7,652 bases of DNA from Lachnospiraceae bacterium (lineage in GTDB: Bacteria; Bacillota; Clostridia; Lachnospirales; Lachnospiraceae), in the NCBI GenBank assembly GCA_021205045.1, contig JAJPYH010000135.1, positions 1 through 7,652 of the forward strand, written 5' to 3'. The notes beneath the pieces are model-generated. The model was not told where the DNA came from, searched no databases, and saw nothing but the letters and a program-made list of their open reading frames with translations. Positions 1-4,970 of this stretch are shown here, in pieces. The position numbers were made by a program, and so were the translations under genes. Within the stretch, counting starts at the first letter, position 1; each line of letters begins with the position of its first letter.

Positions 1-22
1 TTTGGGACATTTTCTCTTGTGG

Positions 23-55
23 TATATAAGGACATTATCATAAATGGCTTATATA
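23..55. repeat. AT-rich inverted repeat upstream of the tRNA promoter
   Basis: TATATAAG (23-30) is perfectly repeated in inverse as CTTATATA (48-55). Inside it, CATT (33-36) pairs with AATG (43-46), leaving a six-base loop. No T run follows, so it does not look like an intrinsic terminator. It ends 25 bases upstream of the -35 box of the tRNA promoter, where it could be a protein-binding site or cruciform-prone AT-rich DNA, or the remains of the 3' end of an upstream transcript. The function is unknown and chance AT-rich symmetry is possible. Confidence 0.4.
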
Positions 56-80
56 GTGAAAATAAACTCAAAATCACCCA

Positions 81-109
81 TTGACAAACTTTGACTCTGT
101 ATGTATAAT
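81..109 (+). promoter_or_regulatory. Consensus sigma-A promoter of the tRNA cluster
   Basis: TTGACA (81-86) and TATAAT (104-109) both match the housekeeping consensus exactly and are separated by the ideal 17 bases. The stretch upstream of the -35 box is A-rich (57-75), as in UP elements of stable-RNA promoters. Transcription should begin near 116, about 35 bases before the mature tRNA-Arg. This fits the strong promoters expected for stable RNA genes. Confidence 0.93.
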
Positions 110-120
110 CAGTTTGTTGT

Positions 121-144
121 CGCCGAGGCCTGAGTGCTTCGGCG
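121..144 (+). other. GC-rich leader hairpin before tRNA-Arg
   Basis: CGCCGAGGC (121-129) pairs with GCTTCGGCG (136-144) around a six-base loop, a nine-pair stem with one G-U pair. It lies between the predicted transcription start and the first tRNA, and no T run follows. It probably folds in the 5' leader of the tRNA precursor and may affect processing or stability. This role is an inference. Confidence 0.6.
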
Positions 145-151
145 GACACGA

Positions 152-225
152 GTGCCCGTAGCTCAGCTGGACAGAGCAACGGCCTTCTAAGCCGTGGGTC
201 GGGGGTTCGAATCCCTTCGGGCACG
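152..225 (+). tRNA. tRNA-Arg (anticodon TCT)
   Basis: A full cloverleaf can be drawn. The acceptor GTGCCCG (152-158) pairs with CGGGCAC (218-224), and the discriminator is G225. The anticodon stem ACGGC/GCCGT encloses loop CTTCTAA, with anticodon TCT at 186-188, reading AGA and probably AGG. The T arm has the standard GGTTCGAATCC core. No CCA is encoded, so the end must be added by CCA-adding enzyme. It is the first of four tRNAs in one rightward cluster. Confidence 0.97.
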
Positions 226-252
226 TTCTGCTTTGGCAGAGGATATGGATAT

Positions 253-327
253 GGTGGGTGTGGCACAGTTGGTTAGCGCGCCAGATTGTGGTTCTGGAGG
301 TCTAGGGTTCGAATCCCTATACCCACC
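253..327 (+). tRNA. tRNA-His (anticodon GTG)
   Basis: Acceptor GTGGGTG (254-260) pairs with TACCCAC (320-326), with one G-U pair at the base. The G at 253 faces the C discriminator at 327, the G-1:C73 pair that is the main identity element of histidine tRNA. The anticodon stem CCAGA/TCTGG holds loop TTGTGGT with anticodon GTG (288-290). The T arm is TAGGG/CCCTA around TTCGAAT. No CCA is encoded. It follows tRNA-Arg by 27 bases, within which TCTGC/GCAGA (227-240) forms a small spacer hairpin. Confidence 0.97.
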
Positions 328-331
328 CTGA

Positions 332-376
332 GGCTCCACATCAGATCGCAGAGGTTTGGTGTGGAGTTATTTTTTT
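332..376 (+). terminator. Intrinsic terminator after tRNA-His, inside the tRNA cluster
   Basis: CTCCACATCA (334-343) pairs with TGGTGTGGAG (357-366), with one U-G pair and two further possible G-U pairs at the base. It is followed directly by TTATTTTTTT (367-376), which gives a classic stem plus U tract. It would cut off or reduce transcription of the Gln and Leu tRNAs downstream, which have no obvious promoter of their own. Confidence 0.8.
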
Positions 377-407
377 AGGAGCTGTCACAGCTCCTCAGGT
401 TTCTTTT
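377..407 (+). terminator. Second, weaker terminator-like hairpin in tandem
   Basis: AGGAGCTG (377-384) pairs perfectly with CAGCTCCT (388-395) around a three-base loop. It begins right after the T run of the preceding terminator. The following tract, CAGGTTTCTTTT, is T-rich but interrupted, so this may be a backup terminator or a processing signal before tRNA-Gln (starts 415). The hairpin is certain; its termination activity is inferred. Confidence 0.55.
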
Positions 408-414
408 ACTATTT

Positions 415-486
415 TGGGCCGTCGCCAAGCGGTAAGGCACAGGACTTTGACTCCTGCACTCGTGGGTTCGAACCCCGCCGGCCCAG
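415..486 (+). tRNA. tRNA-Gln (anticodon TTG)
   Basis: Acceptor TGGGCCG (415-421) pairs with CGGCCCA (479-485), and the discriminator is G486. The weak U1-A72 first pair is typical of glutamine tRNA. The anticodon stem CAGGA/TCCTG encloses loop CTTTGAC with anticodon TTG at 447-449. The T arm is GTGGG/CCCGC around TTCGAAC. No CCA is encoded. The gene lies only about 20 bases after a hairpin and has no convincing promoter, so it probably depends on read-through from the upstream promoter. Confidence 0.97.
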
Positions 487-528
487 CTTTGGCAGGCCGT
501 GACAGATATGGCGGGGCCTGACTGTTTT

Positions 529-608
529 GCGGGTATGGCGGAAATGGCAGACGCACCAGATTTAGGTTCTGGCGGGAGACCGTGCAGGTTCAAGTCCTGT
601 TACCCGCA
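529..608 (+). tRNA. tRNA-Leu (anticodon TAG)
   Basis: Acceptor GCGGGTA (529-535) pairs with TACCCGC (601-607), and the discriminator is A608, as required for leucine. The anticodon stem CCAGA/TCTGG holds loop TTTAGGT with anticodon TAG (563-565), reading CUA/CUG-type codons. The extra length (80 bases) comes from a variable region around 573-585, a class II feature, although it is rather short here. No CCA is encoded. It is the last tRNA of the cluster. Confidence 0.95.
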
Positions 609-663
609 CTATCAGGTGAGCACCGGACATGGAGACGGTTGAATTTTTTACGCAATCACAAAA

Positions 664-695
664 TGGCGGCATCGCTTATCATGCCGCTTATTTTT
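664..695 (+). terminator. Intrinsic terminator of the tRNA cluster
   Basis: GCGGCAT (666-672) pairs perfectly with ATGCCGC (681-687) across an eight-base loop, and TTATTTTTAT follows. It stands 57 bases after tRNA-Leu and is the best candidate for the end of the tRNA transcript. The short U tract is interrupted by an A, so efficiency is uncertain. Confidence 0.7.
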
Positions 696-706
696 ATGAC
701 ACAGGG

Positions 707-780
707 GACAAAAGGTCAGAAATCGAATGCCCGCATTCGCATTTATGACCCTGGGGTGGGAACCGCAACGACCTTTTGTC
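707..780 (+). other. Structured palindromic element upstream of the antiporter
   Basis: GACAAAAGGTC (707-717) is an exact inverse of GACCTTTTGTC (770-780). Nested within is a long hairpin at 714-750: GGTCA pairs with TGACC, AAAT with ATTT, and CGAATG with CATTCG around loop CCCG. That makes 15 pairs with a G-A mismatch and one bulged base. A small GGT-GGGA-ACC hairpin (755-764) follows. GGTC at 714-717 can pair with GACC at 747-750 or at 770-773, so two folds compete. Possibilities are a leader RNA switch for the antiporter or a dispersed palindromic repeat. I do not recognise it as a named riboswitch class. The folding is seen; any function is inferred. Confidence 0.6.
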
Positions 781-868
781 GCTTTAATCATTTTATTGTA
801 AAAAGGAGCAAAGCGATCGGCTGATACAGGCGGCGCGGATAAAATCTTCTGATTTCCGGAGATGATTT

Positions 869-1828
869 ATGGAATATATTATATGGTCAATTCTACTGCT
901 TTCGGGCTTTGCCATGCTGTTGGTGGGAGCGGACTGGTTCGTGGATGGCGCAGGCCGGATTGCTGACAGGCTGGGAGTGTCTGAGCTGATCATTGGTCTG
1001 ACGGTGATGGCTTTTGGCAGCAGCGCGCCGGAAGCCTTTGTCAGTATCGGCGCCGCCATTGCCGGGGAGACAGATATCGCCGTCGGAAATGTGCTGGGTA
1101 CCAATATTCTCAATATCTGCCTGATCCTGGGGCTGTGCGGAGTGATCACCCGGATGAAGGTGCCCGCCATGACAGTACGCTTTGAGATGCCCTTTCTGAT
1201 TCTGATCACCGGCTTTTTGGCCTGGCTGGGGTATTCCAAAGGATATCTGGGGCCGGTGGACGGCATGATTCTGTGCCTGCTGATGGCGGCTTATTTTGTA
1301 TACCTGCTCAAAACCGCGGGCAGCGGCAAGAAGGAGCTTCATACGGCGCAGACCTTTGACGGAAATGCCGGAAAGGGCCGGATTGCCTTCTGGTTTATCG
1401 CGGGCCTGCTTTTGCTGCTGGTGGGGACTGATCTGACGATCAGGGCAGTGTGCGCCCTGGCCAGAGCCTTTGTGATCGGAGAGCGCACGGTGGCACTGAC
1501 AGTGGTCGCCTTTGGCACATCCTTCCCGACTCTTGTCACCTGCCTCAGCGCGGCGCGCAGAAAAAAGACCGATATGGTTGTAGGCAATATTGTCGGCACC
1601 AATATTTTCAATATCCTTTTTGTGCTGGGAGTCAGCTCTCTGATCGACTACATTCCTTATTCCGGGAGCTATTTTGTGGACGGTCTGGCGGCGCTGGCAA
1701 TTTCCGTGATATTGTGGCTGTGTACGCTGCGCAAAAAGGAGCTGGGCCGGATGAGCGGCGTGATTTTGCTGCTTTGCATGATTGTATATTATGTGTTTTT
1801 GCTGTGGAGGCATCAGTTCGCGGAATGA
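869..1828 (+). CDS. Calcium/sodium antiporter, CaCA family (YrbG-like)
   Basis: This 319-residue polytopic membrane protein belongs to the CaCA cation exchangers, which swap Ca2+ for Na+ or H+ across the cell membrane. The family's two inverted alpha repeats are clear. Alpha-1 has GSSAPE at about 50-55 and GNVLGTNILN at 73-82. Alpha-2 has GTSFPT at 216-221 and GNIVGTNIFN at 239-248. About ten hydrophobic helices are visible, with a polar central loop at about 148-172, and the length is usual for bacterial members. E55 in alpha-1 is present, but the matching alpha-2 glutamate is threonine (T221), so ion selectivity or stoichiometry may be altered. The start follows GGAGA (858-862) with six-base spacing. 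It stands alone, with a structured leader upstream and no clear promoter. The family is secure; the transported ion is not. Confidence 0.92.
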   Translation: MEYIIWSILLLSGFAMLLVGADWFVDGAGRIADRLGVSELIIGLTVMAFGSSAPEAFVSIGAAIAGETDIAVGNVLGTNILNICLILGLCGVITRMKVPAMTVRFEMPFLILITGFLAWLGYSKGYLGPVDGMILCLLMAAYFVYLLKTAGSGKKELHTAQTFDGNAGKGRIAFWFIAGLLLLLVGTDLTIRAVCALARAFVIGERTVALTVVAFGTSFPTLVTCLSAARRKKTDMVVGNIVGTNIFNILFVLGVSSLIDYIPYSGSYFVDGLAALAISVILWLCTLRKKELGRMSGVILLLCMIVYYVFLLWRHQFAE

Positions 1829-1857
1829 TAAAACCGCGGCTTTTCTGCCTCAGGCGT

Positions 1858-1933
1858 GAAGACATACAGAAAATATGAAGGCATACAAAAGACATGAAGA
1901 TATATGAAAGATACGCAGATATAAAATAATCAT
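1858..1933 (+). repeat. Degenerate 19-base tandem repeat, four copies
   Basis: Four consecutive 19-base units start at 1858, 1877, 1896 and 1915. Three begin GAAG and one GCAG. Units 1 and 2 agree at 15 of 19 positions, units 2 and 3 at 13, and units 3 and 4 at 11, by eye. The tract is purine-rich and fills the leader between the antiporter stop and the malQ ribosome binding site. It could be a decayed tandem duplication or repeated binding sites. The last unit contains TATAAA (1920-1925), a possible -10 box without a good -35 partner. Confidence 0.55.
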
Positions 1934-1951
1934 CGGGGAGGTACCATCACT

Positions 1952-3439
1952 ATGCGCAGAAGCGGAATATTAATGCCCATTTCCAGTCTGCCGGGGCCTT
2001 ATGGCATCGGCACATTTTCAAAGGAAGCCTACAGGTTTGTGGATTTTCTGGCGGCAGCCGGACAGAGCGTCTGGCAGATCCTGCCCCTGGGTCCCACAGG
2101 CTATGGCGACAGCCCTTACCAGTCCTTTTCCACTTTTGCGGGAAATCCTTATTTTATTGATCTGGAAGCCCTGATCAAAGAAAAGGTGCTGACGAAGAAG
2201 GAATGCGAGGCTTTAGACTGGGGCGGAAGCGAGGAATATGTGGATTATGAGAAAATGTACATATCCAGGTTCATCGCACTCAGAAAAGCCTTCAGCCGCG
2301 CCGGAAAGACGCTGTCTTCGGATGAGGATTTTTTTGAATTTATTAAGGAAAATTATGACTGGGTGGTGGATTATGCCCTGTACATGGCCATCAAGGACGC
2401 CAACGGGGGAAAGTGCTGGATTGAGTGGGAGGAAGACATCCGCCTGCGAAAGCCGGAAGCCATCGAGGAATGCCGGGAGAAATACACGGAGGATATTTTA
2501 TTTTATGAATATCTCCAGTACCAGTTTGACAAACAGTGGAAAAAGCTGAAGGCCTACGCCAATGAAAAGGGAATAAGGATTGTAGGCGACGTGCCTATTT
2601 ATGTGGCCTTTGACAGCATGGATACCTGGGCAAATCCCCAGCTGTTTCAGTTGGATGAGGACCGGGTTCCCATCGCTGTGGCGGGCTGCCCGCCGGATGC
2701 TTTCAGCGCCACCGGCCAGCTCTGGGGGAATCCTCTATATGCCTGGGATTATCACAAAAAGACCGGCTTCTCCTGGTGGATCAGCCGGATGAAGCATTGC
2801 TTTGCTCTCTATGATATTGTGCGGATTGATCATTTCAGAGGTTTCGACGAATATTATGCCATCCCTTATGGCTCAGAGACGGCAGTGAACGGAAAGTGGC
2901 TGCCGGGACCGGGAATCGATCTCTTTGAACAGATGGAGAAAGCCCTGGGCAAACAGGAGGTGGTAGCCGAGGATCTGGGCGTTCTGACAGACACCGTCCT
3001 TGCCATGGTGAAGGCCACCGGATATCCCGGCATGAAGCCCCTGCAGTTTGCCTTCGGGGGAGATGCGGCCAATCAGTACCTGCCTCACAATTATGACAGA
3101 AACTGTGTGGTCTACACCGGCACCCATGACAACCAGACCACCCGGGGCTGGTATCGTACCCTTGACAAAAAGACGAAGAAGCATCTGAAGGAATATGCGG
3201 AAATCCATTCCGAGGATGAGGTAAACAGCCGCCTGATCCGCCTTGCCATGATGAGCGTGGCTGACACCGCTGTCATTCCCATGCAGGACTATCTGGATCT
3301 GGGCGATGAAGCCCGTATCAACACGCCCTCCACCCTGGGGGACAACTGGAAGTGGCGCATGAAAAAAGGCACCGCCACGAAAGAATTGACCAGAGAAATC
3401 CTGCGGCTGACAAAATTTTACAACAGATATCATGGTTGA
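1952..3439 (+). CDS. malQ: 4-alpha-glucanotransferase (amylomaltase, GH77)
   Basis: MalQ transfers alpha-1,4-glucan segments between maltodextrins and releases glucose, in cytoplasmic maltodextrin and glycogen use. At 495 residues it has the standard length of the short bacterial GH77 form. The conserved blocks appear in order: the N-terminal SGILMPISSLPG, LPLGPTGYGDSPYQ (45-57), GDVPIYVAFDS (212-222), GCPPDAFSATGQLWGNP (245-261), RIDHFRG (291-297), VAEDLG (338-343) and GTHDN (390-394). The catalytic residues are all present: nucleophile D293, acid/base E340 and transition-state stabiliser D393. The start follows GGGGAGG (1935-1941) with ten-base spacing. No other maltodextrin gene is in the window, so it appears to be transcribed alone or from a weak promoter in the repeat tract upstream. 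No T-rich terminator follows; a large inverted-repeat structure does. Confidence 0.97.
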   Translation: MRRSGILMPISSLPGPYGIGTFSKEAYRFVDFLAAAGQSVWQILPLGPTGYGDSPYQSFSTFAGNPYFIDLEALIKEKVLTKKECEALDWGGSEEYVDYEKMYISRFIALRKAFSRAGKTLSSDEDFFEFIKENYDWVVDYALYMAIKDANGGKCWIEWEEDIRLRKPEAIEECREKYTEDILFYEYLQYQFDKQWKKLKAYANEKGIRIVGDVPIYVAFDSMDTWANPQLFQLDEDRVPIAVAGCPPDAFSATGQLWGNPLYAWDYHKKTGFSWWISRMKHCFALYDIVRIDHFRGFDEYYAIPYGSETAVNGKWLPGPGIDLFEQMEKALGKQEVVAEDLGVLTDTVLAMVKATGYPGMKPLQFAFGGDAANQYLPHNYDRNCVVYTGTHDNQTTRGWYRTLDKKTKKHLKEYAEIHSEDEVNSRLIRLAMMSVADTAVIPMQDYLDLGDEARINTPSTLGDNWKWRMKKGTATKELTREILRLTKFYNRYHG

Positions 3440-3450
3440 TGGCCATTGCA

Positions 3451-3573
3451 GTACAGAGGGGCGCTGACCTGAAATGATCCTGTCGAGCGCCTCTGTGCAT
3501 TGTGCGGGTCTGTAAATTTGAAAGTAATCTGCCGCACAGCAAAGCGAGAAAGATTATTTCAGGTCAGCGCCCC
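3451..3573 (+). repeat. Inverted-repeat element with 22-base arms and nested alternative hairpins
   Basis: Arm 3458-3479 (begins GGGGCGCTGACCTGAAAT) is the inverse of arm 3552-3573. The first 18 bases are exact, and the whole 22 bases pair in a plus-strand RNA if G3476-U3555 is counted as a wobble. Nested within, TGTGCGG (3501-3507) pairs with CCGCACA (3532-3538). The left arm can instead pair locally: ACAGAGG, CGCT and GAC (3453-3468) with GTC, AGCG and CCTCTGT (3482-3496). The two folds exclude each other. There is no T run on either strand, no open reading frame and no clear target-site duplication. It may be a 3' UTR structure of malQ, a small RNA, or a MITE-like mobile remnant. Confidence 0.65.
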
Positions 3574-3590
3574 GAAAGTATCTGCCCGAA

Positions 3591-4082
3591 TCAGAACTTC
3601 ATCCTGCTCATATTGGAATTGTGATAATTGCTGTTATACGTCACATCCTCCAGAAACCAGTCCGGCGGCACAAAGCTCTCGGCGGCTTCCCGGCTGCCGA
3701 ACTCTACCTCCGCCATGATTAACGGCGCGAAAGGCTCGTCAAAGACGTCCAGCTCAATCAGCAGACTGTAATTGTCCGGAGGAGCCGGACAGTCCGCGTT
3801 AAAGATCGGATGATCCAGGGGAATTTTATAGCGTTTCTTGGAGATGATATTGCCGTCGCATTTGGGAAGCATGTGTTCATAGCTTTCCCGGGTCAGCGGG
3901 AGATTGTGCTCTTCCCTGGCTAACATTCCCTGCCCTTTGTATGTCAGATAATAGTGGTCGTCCTCCTTGCGGATGCGGACCACGGGATTGGTGGAAAGAT
4001 AGCCCTGCTCAATATGTACGCAGGGATAGGCGCGCAGATTATCCGGCAGCCGTTTGATGGTGAATTTTCGTTCGATTTCCAT
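3591..4082 (-). CDS. CYTH-domain protein (triphosphate tunnel metalloenzyme family)
   Basis: CYTH proteins bind triphosphate compounds in an eight-stranded beta tunnel, using metal ions held by acidic residues. Bacterial single-domain members include inorganic tripolyphosphatases, and adenylate cyclases or thiamine-triphosphatases in related branches. The 163-residue product has the N-terminal signature EIERKF (E2, E4, K6), then VVRIRK (R36, R38), the strand YYLTYKG (K49), KKRYKIP (K83, R84), IELDVF (E110, D112) and AEVEF (E125, E127). These are the expected alternating charged tunnel residues. The length matches the short family form, with no added CHAD domain. The start has AGGAG six bases upstream (minus strand, 4089-4093), and an extended -10 promoter lies further out. 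It converges on malQ and diverges from the DJ-1-like gene. Substrate is unproven; tripolyphosphate is the likeliest. Confidence 0.9.
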   Translation of the reverse strand: MEIERKFTIKRLPDNLRAYPCVHIEQGYLSTNPVVRIRKEDDHYYLTYKGQGMLAREEHNLPLTRESYEHMLPKCDGNIISKKRYKIPLDHPIFNADCPAPPDNYSLLIELDVFDEPFAPLIMAEVEFGSREAAESFVPPDWFLEDVTYNSNYHNSNMSRMKF

Positions 4083-4147
4083 GTAATACTCCTATGCCGT
4101 GAGGCGAAGCCTGGGGCGGGGGTTGTATGACCGCCCTGATTAGCTTC

Positions 4148-4156
4148 ATTATATCA
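4148..4156 (-). promoter_or_regulatory. Extended -10 promoter for the CYTH gene
   Basis: On the minus strand TGATATAAT contains a perfect TATAAT (4148-4153) preceded by TG at the extended -10 position (4155-4156). The hexamer 17 bases further upstream, CTTCCA, is a poor -35 box, which is common for extended -10 promoters. It lies about 65 bases before the CYTH start codon. Confidence 0.7.
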
Positions 4157-4200
4157 GTTTCCACAAAAAATGGAAGTTATTTCAGAAATTTTTAATAATT

Positions 4201-4233
4201 ATCACCAAAGTGTTACAACTTTTGCGCGGTGAT
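4201..4233. promoter_or_regulatory. Nested inverted repeat in the divergent control region
   Basis: ATCACC (4201-4206) is the exact inverse of GGTGAT (4228-4233). Directly inside, AAAGT (4207-4211) pairs with ACTTT (4218-4222), leaving loop GTTACA. The site lies between the CYTH promoter and the DJ-1-like gene, where a regulator could affect one or both genes. It could equally fold in the DJ-1-like leader RNA. No matching plus-strand promoter was found with confidence. The symmetry is seen; the operator role is a guess. Confidence 0.4.
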
Positions 4234-4301
4234 GCACGCTGACTCGGATCGCAGTGCGGGACAGACAGCTTTCATAAGCAGGTTTAGAAAGGAGATATAA
4301 A

Positions 4302-4868
4302 ATGAAAAAAGCAGCGATTTTTTTTGCGGAAGGTTATGAAGAAATCGAGGCGCTGACAGTGGTGGACATGTGCCGCAGAGCCGGCGCTGATATTCAGATG
4401 GTATCCGTGACAGGCTCGGAGTATGTGACCAGCTCTCATCAGGTCTGCGTCAGGATGGATGCCGGAATCGAAGAGCTTGGTTTTGATGCGCTGGATATGC
4501 TGATTCTGCCGGGAGGAATGCCGGGCACCAGAAATTTAGAGCAGGTGAGCGCGCTGACAGACCAGCTGAAACGCTTCGCCGCGGATGGAAAATATGTGTG
4601 CGCTATCTGCGCCGCTCCCAGCGTTCTGGGCCATCTGGGGATACTGAAGGGAAAAAAGGCCTGCTGCTATCCGGGCTTTGAGAAGGATCTGACCGGCGCT
4701 GAGGTCAGTTATCTGGCCTGTACAGTGGACGGCAATGTGATCACTGCCAGGGGTATGGGCTGCGCTATTGAGTTTTCCAAAGCGATCATTACGGCCCTTC
4801 AGGATGGAGACACCGCTGCGAAAATTTCGGACAGTGTGATTTACAGAATCTCCGAGAACGACAGGTGA
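4302..4868 (+). CDS. DJ-1/PfpI-family protein (YajL/ThiJ-like, class I glutamine amidotransferase fold)
   Basis: This 188-residue cytoplasmic protein belongs to the DJ-1/YajL group, linked to oxidative and carbonyl stress and reported as glyoxalase- or deglycase-like, though the activity is disputed. The start FFAEGYEEIEA holds the glutamate (E16) that sits beside the reactive cysteine in DJ-1. LILPGGMPGT (68-76) is the family glycine turn, and AICAAPSVLG (101-110) is the nucleophile elbow with C103. CYPGFEKDL (122-130) matches bacterial members, which lack the human histidine. The full family length is present. An AAAGGAGA site ending seven bases before ATG supports the start. It is divergent from the CYTH gene and appears monocistronic, because a terminator-like hairpin stands 57 bases downstream. 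The family is certain; the substrate is not. Confidence 0.93.
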   Translation: MKKAAIFFAEGYEEIEALTVVDMCRRAGADIQMVSVTGSEYVTSSHQVCVRMDAGIEELGFDALDMLILPGGMPGTRNLEQVSALTDQLKRFAADGKYVCAICAAPSVLGHLGILKGKKACCYPGFEKDLTGAEVSYLACTVDGNVITARGMGCAIEFSKAIITALQDGDTAAKISDSVIYRISENDR

Positions 4869-4894
4869 GACATACCGCAGGGCTGCGAATAGTA

Positions 4895-4950
4895 ACTAAA
4901 TAAAAAAATAAAAAAAGTTTGTGACAAAATGGCCTCCTCATGCCTATATA
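4895..4950 (+). promoter_or_regulatory. Candidate promoter with A-tract UP element for the tad genes
   Basis: An A-rich tract (4895-4917) lies directly upstream of GTGACA (4921-4926, five of six with the -35 consensus). After 18 bases comes TATATA (4945-4950, four of six with the -10 consensus). A start near 4957 would give an mRNA beginning at or beside the ribosome binding site, with almost no leader. The A tract resembles an UP element. The match is fair, not perfect, and the promoter is unproven. Confidence 0.5.
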
Positions 4951-4970
4951 AGGTAAGGAGGTCATTTTTT
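4926..4970 (+). terminator. Terminator-like hairpin that contains the tad ribosome binding site
   Basis: AAAATGGCCTCCT (4926-4938) pairs with AGGAGGTCATTTT (4956-4968), a 13-pair stem with one G-U. A further GCCT/AGGT pairing (4942-4954) encloses loop ATATA. The stem ends in TTTTTT (4965-4970), just before ATG 4971. It therefore looks like an intrinsic terminator for the DJ-1-like gene, yet its 3' arm is the AAGGAGG site of the ATPase gene and the 5' arm carries CCTCCT, an anti-Shine-Dalgarno sequence. On any read-through RNA it would both stop transcription and mask the ribosome binding site. Confidence 0.75.

Noticed and set aside
384..412. Promoter for tRNA-Gln formed by GTCACA and TACTAT
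   Set aside because: Both boxes match only four of six, and the implied start near 419 would fall inside the mature tRNA.
493..526. Terminator between tRNA-Gln and tRNA-Leu (CAGGCC/GGCCTG then TGTTTT)
   Set aside because: Six pairs with a 16-base loop and a short interrupted T run; more likely a weak spacer structure in the tRNA precursor.
619..649. Terminator right after tRNA-Leu (ACCG/CGGT followed by TGAATTTTTT)
   Set aside because: The stem has only four pairs with a ten-base loop; the hairpin at 666-687 is a far better terminator.
582..824. 80-codon open frame starting inside tRNA-Leu
   Set aside because: It begins in the tRNA and crosses the terminator and palindromic element; no ribosome binding site or protein-like composition.
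893..1813. 306-codon open frame on the minus strand across the antiporter gene
   Set aside because: It is a shadow of the antiporter reading frame: its protein is rich in Q, H and R with no recognised domain, while the plus-strand frame has the two alpha repeats and a ribosome binding site.
2873..3433. 186-codon open frame on the minus strand inside malQ
   Set aside because: It lies fully within the well-conserved malQ frame and its translation resembles no family; no suitable ribosome binding site was seen.
4876..4887. Terminator CGCAG/CTGCG just after the DJ-1-like gene
   Set aside because: The hairpin is very short and is followed by A-rich, not T-rich, sequence on the plus strand.
4929..4970. 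Upstream ATG adding 14 residues to CpaF
   Set aside because: It lies in the hairpin arm, has only A-rich sequence upstream without a ribosome binding site, and the strong AAGGAGG points to ATG 4971.
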